Source: an uncultured Christensenellaceae bacterium (GTDB lineage: Bacteria > Bacillota > Clostridia > Christensenellales > UBA3700). From it: 64,000 bases of DNA. Each line of letters opens with the position of its first letter. Position 1 is the stretch's first letter. The position numbers and the translations under genes were made by a program. Positions 63,001 through 64,000 of this stretch are shown here, one piece after another. Under the pieces are notes generated by a model, which saw only the letters and a program-made list of their open reading frames with translations, ran no database searches and was not told the origin of the DNA. The stretch spans positions 1 to 64,000 of the forward strand of contig CALWGZ010000006.1 of assembly GCA_944380285.1 (NCBI GenBank). Direction: 5' to 3'.

Positions 63001-64000
63001 GTTCAGCACATATCCGTTGGGATCGGTCACGGTCAGCGTTCCGTCGAACAGATCCGCGGAGGCGTCCGGTTTGGTCCCGTCATAGGTGCGGAAGATGTCG
63101 TCCATCGAGTAGACGAACGACGTCTCCTGAATGACGATCTCGGTGATGATGAGCGTGCCGATGTTCAGCGGCGAGGGCTCCAAGACATAGTTGCCGTTTG
63201 TCGAAACAAGGGTGATCGTGGTCTCGTATTCGCCCTTGTCCCTGACGGACTCCGCCCCTCCGAACAGATAGGACAGCGTCACGCGGTCGTCGTCGGCGAG
63301 CATTCCGGAGATCACGCCGTTGCGGTCGAAAGTCGTGCTGCCCGGCGCGGCGTCGGCGATGTTCACGGTCGACCCCTCGAACGCCGCCTCGGTATAGGAG
63401 TAGTCGTGGCGGTATTCCACCTGTCTTTGGTTGGCGTCCGTCCAGCGCCATTTGTTGCCCGCGCCGTCCGTGACCAGGAAGGTGAAGTCGTCCAAAGTGA
63501 GCGTGTAGGGCGTGATCGTGGAATTGGAGCCGTTGAAGCTGACGGTACCGCTGTTGTAATAGCCATCGATGTCTGCGGCGACTGTCTTTCCGTCCGAAAG
63601 CCGCTGTCTGACCACCGCGAAGTTGGTCGCGTTGCCGTCCGGGTCGCTGATGAGCATGATCTTGTGCGCCGAGACGGTCGCGCTCGTTCCGCTGCCGTTG
63701 ACGGTGCGGAAGAACATCACGTTGCTGTCGTCGGCGGTGAACCTCTGTTCGCCCTGATCCTTGCCGGCGAACGAACCTCCGATCAAGAACCCTTCGGGCG
63801 TTTTTTCCGGCGAGGCGGTGTAGGTGAACACGGTGGCGCCCGTCACCTCGTCGGTGCCGTCATAGACCTTGGTCACGCTGACCCCGCTGATCCCGGACGG
63901 CAGGATCGCCGTGTAGAAGTCGTAATAGTCCGTGCCGACGCCGAACATGACGGTGCGCTGAGACGTGTTGACTTTGAGCCCTGTGTCCGCGCCCGTTTCG
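54064..64000 (-). CDS. giant YDG/MBG-type repeat surface protein, 5' end outside window
   Basis: At least 3311 residues. The frame is open to the window edge, so the N-terminus and signal are not seen. About 15 units of 80-150 residues each open with a K-x-Y-D-G-T-like motif ('KVYDGTD', 'RTYDGTK', 'KTYDGTT', 'KEYDGTT', 'KYYDGNA') and contain 'ITP..L.I' strands. This is the pattern of YDG and MBG domains in very large bacterial surface adhesins. The C-terminal third adds GLUG/beta-helix-like segments ('GTLYGNGHTIQL', 'VGGLAGVNAARGTITDC'). No sortase signal or TM ends the protein. It is probably secreted and adhesive or structural. It is unlikely to be a sequencing artefact, since the frame is intact over 9.9 kb. 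Confidence 0.88.
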   Translation of the reverse strand, partial: ETGADTGLKVNTSQRTVMFGVGTDYYDFYTAILPSGISGVSVTKVYDGTDEVTGATVFTYTASPEKTPEGFLIGGSFAGKDQGEQRFTADDSNVMFFRTVNGSGTSATVSAHKIMLISDPDGNATNFAVVRQRLSDGKTVAADIDGYYNSGTVSFNGSNSTITPYTLTLDDFTFLVTDGAGNKWRWTDANQRQVEYRHDYSYTEAAFEGSTVNIADAAPGSTTFDRNGVISGMLADDDRVTLSYLFGGAESVRDKGEYETTITLVSTNGNYVLEPSPLNIGTLIITEIVIQETSFVYSMDDIFRTYDGTKPDASADLFDGTLTVTDPNGYVLNTDDATYKLTYTINGDAIDVSKDGYTLTVTVSDFESNNYTLPNGVTSFDIDITDARLYITPKLIEFKSIVKQYDGSAARTDGTVFTYVSDNAPIAADEGIVFLGAFDDYLISGADKDFVLETTPVDIGGFDYDVLAVDGDADNLNYYVEDVSPAVGGITPVKVEIASVTMLYSGRKYFDYNAPYSTTIDIDGLLTEDKLQVGGEFVNARVGENKQVTMDVDSLEVGDKTYNILQASKYESGDSPNAAEGDNFPGNYYVDDETIDGVGLIYQYTIEGENFSITITQTVSDDYFTLEGASLSNNVGDKFTYRRDNKFSGSASKGSGWGNADEISEIIDVAIAREGGDDGNAGTYVVTLTIVGVNGGEPDYIWADGLGADGGELTFKFTVNKQVISAEADAIVNSGDSYVYNGGAQDIEISASVSDEDGNELTLEPSVSDATNVTLGGSYSMNGTLPIGDYTAEVGVALSAEDEVNYEYTGGETSVEFAVTPKALDVTRVEKEFDNTVATDTADNVAEFAIEGFADSAYNENSFVGEAVYRDPKPQSGGEVLFPIKSYTIGGTRYDVLTVGGEQINHYIDGATREDDYSVVGGVGVIDKYTIGSGEVTTYIYGYTSGAAEKSMKEAVDGAQFEYRAGATYTAADVVFDLDLRYGFADGDVPSGTPQIGDITALSFTVNISGDAELPGVGEYTISVSLDNAYFTLDQGAANGVFEIVKQSVSGGSQDPDNPDAGFVGGNVFITAALYSKRYGEEGYAGPAVGDETVVLTVTVTDKYDQTTKVPFDKTVVTSLLYGVDEGSRAAQIAGVDGLFVGEYLVWATAFTEELGNYAIPTDAVIPVFPEDTPPPQTDEEGNDIGAQHTAVYAITPAAVEITSVDKTYDGTTSFTGATTITAAPQEVAAAITGSYLSPDATHASDGVTRIEGQGNTSVVINTTALTVQKTSYNMIATSGVAGNYCVQGAAAEGGVQVDNVAIIRRLVIANESAVTITSQKFAKTYDATADVDIPEGTVMTMTVNFPAGDDGTTPAPLVVTLTPTAEGLIFMQDGVPLEAAPTDVGAYGVALAPVGMGNFELPSGANVPVTPDPHAEGDSAIYYIEPVELTITQLSKTYDGTAALTEDTFFVAAVPALNDVTVTRDMIAVAFDTANIGIGKSALVSVVSFTLADGMTVYRVLGADGVTPTNFFVQGTLSGTAVAVTAPADAEAPFTIAPAPLSLNDGTVVKTYDGTTAITTAPASAFTGFVNGETIAPDWYYDSANAGTRNVLVRVDDSVAYTVGEMDYYAVYTAGEEGAMGVGNYGVDSALAAAQTVWVTDPESGELTAVEQWYAVFAGGGRIDKFVITGITGVEVNGAPIEDVREYDRRFNDRVDFVVDFGGEGTASGAGRSTATVTAPFSQTSVSEEDGSQTSTNDSLRFRLRWDAVPGNVGTYTLTIELDSSYGSAGNYSMSDYTGTLVIVPKELDDVFAVIAQLTKEYDGTTTLPTLDRAMVTFYGVDDGIVLLNNNDFAIDAEGGVTFVDEEGAVTGAPVNVLLNGDGSVGGYAFRLTGVTFTNTNYVWDTGVVTRIYTSYAYTDAGDEYGAPTRYVISPRALTVDASALTDKTFDGAFSLSVNTGVQGEYAIVGDASGALGALAGVYSGVTIVPKVLGVTFDSSALNRTTTAANYTIEGGEVTIDNLTIGTGNVLTAERALGEYRIGFGGMAGLDFLAGAGADEAAIAAAIAALTATAESGKPLHADGYTAGNAVALLNEALVSLFEVKLNTEPVTLEGGKLYFNDFLWSAVIDGMGRTTYSLTFSFTGVDGYDEDGFATDRYEFVLKGATAADGAQYIPSTNASLTSSELAPGQLAAATQTAGTAIATADDLLAFLKGGSGSGYLTADIYGFDAAGKGVTFGGTLYGNGHTIQLTPSDLEAEQSGGYNAFGALVAVNNGTIRDVTLKLMGCSVAFEESNAVFGAIGFNNGSLINVGVEIVGGIVVDGAAYVGGLAGVNAARGTITDCAATVSGAVKMTSTSGETVTPSGTFGGLAGLGGGTMTRVAAYGSGSVLAADGGAIVGEADGLTIGGVIAAAAWGVKGVVGSGTPTKVSGLYVNTTADLGVTADALGIALNLLDPHEEGFIQYYFTSEGDFTSDGVRHNVFGSAGETNRSGYTIYSQDANVIAVEAIAEMGKYIWEGYGISYLTSVPGGSVGTGLNRVVGVFALGSSLADQYDDSATATQGVGAFVVALGGFGSTIVAEGTASVKEVIYNGTVQEYTVKLTVDGEEKEVTVSGTAVGYYSKSFVEGVISGGGTTVGDITFDTDNRVAYKIEGGGSSVSDGIALIIHPKTADTVNADKYYDGNAYATARLSDTIVVADKETLGGVHVDESLQAAADANKAKYVTIVNANTAVRTVLVNTDGNFVRLVDTDEGAEFVPVTIGEDKAPFGVATPLEGYSVAEIMRAYAMLTDYADIVGVEGVDAGLYSSAKVFVVTGTWNGTEYGGEKLLFAPQSGNLNLTNASWFAEIDTLAVPQGFDWSTLAKYTIEARILPIDLNIGVTISGADQSYNHPIVEPTTKGGAATVGMGFDEAAEQYGLTQGEYDKLCLQAENIEVDAVSGMFAQLVDEEKLVENGDGTYSAKIKEYQQFTIATSGGGTDKSGNFIVGASGMLTLRYFKPDIDKEDGKTTYLLGSLDDWRALQSNENGTADYNTLDYRLSADIDFGGKGAMLAWRTAEGNMLDFTGTLDGGEYVLSNIFEFNEGTGAKSALIESIGEGGVVSNLTVVDSVFDAFGDNTVTAGIAIENHGTIENCTFEGTLAGGSTSASKAALAGLVANNFGTVKGGTAVADALIFAGADGKTDAVGIAFNLDNAETETAASVESSNAVAAIRAYGGASGTLGGAVAESNAGGGNGYVQGLATRNGAAVTDGDTSSAEIVWSDNALIKSVIERYVFNFKLVSYEGSKLDTDNFRKLIAALRLFEFVGKADVTHPSASAWGKYAEWLAAHALN

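Overview
This is a high-GC window (roughly 55-60% by eye) from a Gram-positive Bacillota genome, most likely an uncultured gut-type Clostridia lineage. The evidence is the set of Bacillota hallmarks: the redox repressor Rex, the yaaO-type/tmk/holB/ricT cluster, DnaB/DnaI-like helicase loaders, preQ1-I and cobalamin riboswitches, many lipobox lipoproteins, strong SD sequences, and sigma-A promoters that almost all have 17-bp spacers. No rRNA, tRNA, CRISPR array, complete IS or prophage was seen.

Layout. 1-2150: a DUF4352-like lipoprotein, a small XRE regulator and a lipoprotein remnant. 2150-8030: carbohydrate genes, namely a circularly permuted GH3 enzyme, a GH18 lipoprotein, a DUF1508 protein and a GH16 lipoprotein. 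8090-11190: acetyl-type methionine synthesis (metAA, metY) behind smpB and secG. 11295-15120: metallophosphoesterase, GH36-like enzyme with a 21-codon leader cistron, and a nitrilase-like protein. 15160-19032: ftsH and a Wzz-like protein. 19199-23536: a queuosine locus (queH at the end of an SCP2 plus twin Fe-ADH-like operon; divergent queT under a preQ1-I riboswitch). 23645-26678: DegV, TetR, BirA, ferredoxin. 26766-33134: seven genes reading leftward from rex (rex-greA-lysS-PLP decarboxylase-tmk-holB-ricT). 33264-39362: helicase loaders and an HTH-Fic protein among structured non-coding repeats. 39363-44603: a 1334-residue Cys-rich lipoprotein and a DUF3990/DUF3791 toxin-like module. 44739-50309: metF, MetH reactivation protein and metH, then a cobalamin-riboswitch operon encoding a DUF4430-like lipoprotein and an ECF S component. 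50522-51447: a toxin/immunity-like pair. 52009-52940: a second large block of structured repeats. 52945-53918: rpsR-ssb-rpsF. 54064 to the window end: a giant YDG/MBG-type repeat protein that continues past the edge.

The genes link up functionally. MetF supplies methyl-THF, the split MetH uses B12, the riboswitch operon probably imports B12, and MetAA/MetY supply homocysteine. QueT probably imports a queuosine precursor and QueH completes the modification.

The most unusual content is the non-coding DNA. Several hairpin-rich repeat families recur at 33.5-34.3 kb, 37.2-37.5 kb, 38.7-38.9 kb, 50.3 kb and 52.0-52.9 kb. Within a family the loops and flanks are nearly identical while the stems differ between copies but stay complementary, and the elements often sit exactly at gene ends. 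This pattern of covariation suggests a structured RNA or single-stranded-DNA mobile element that I do not recognise.
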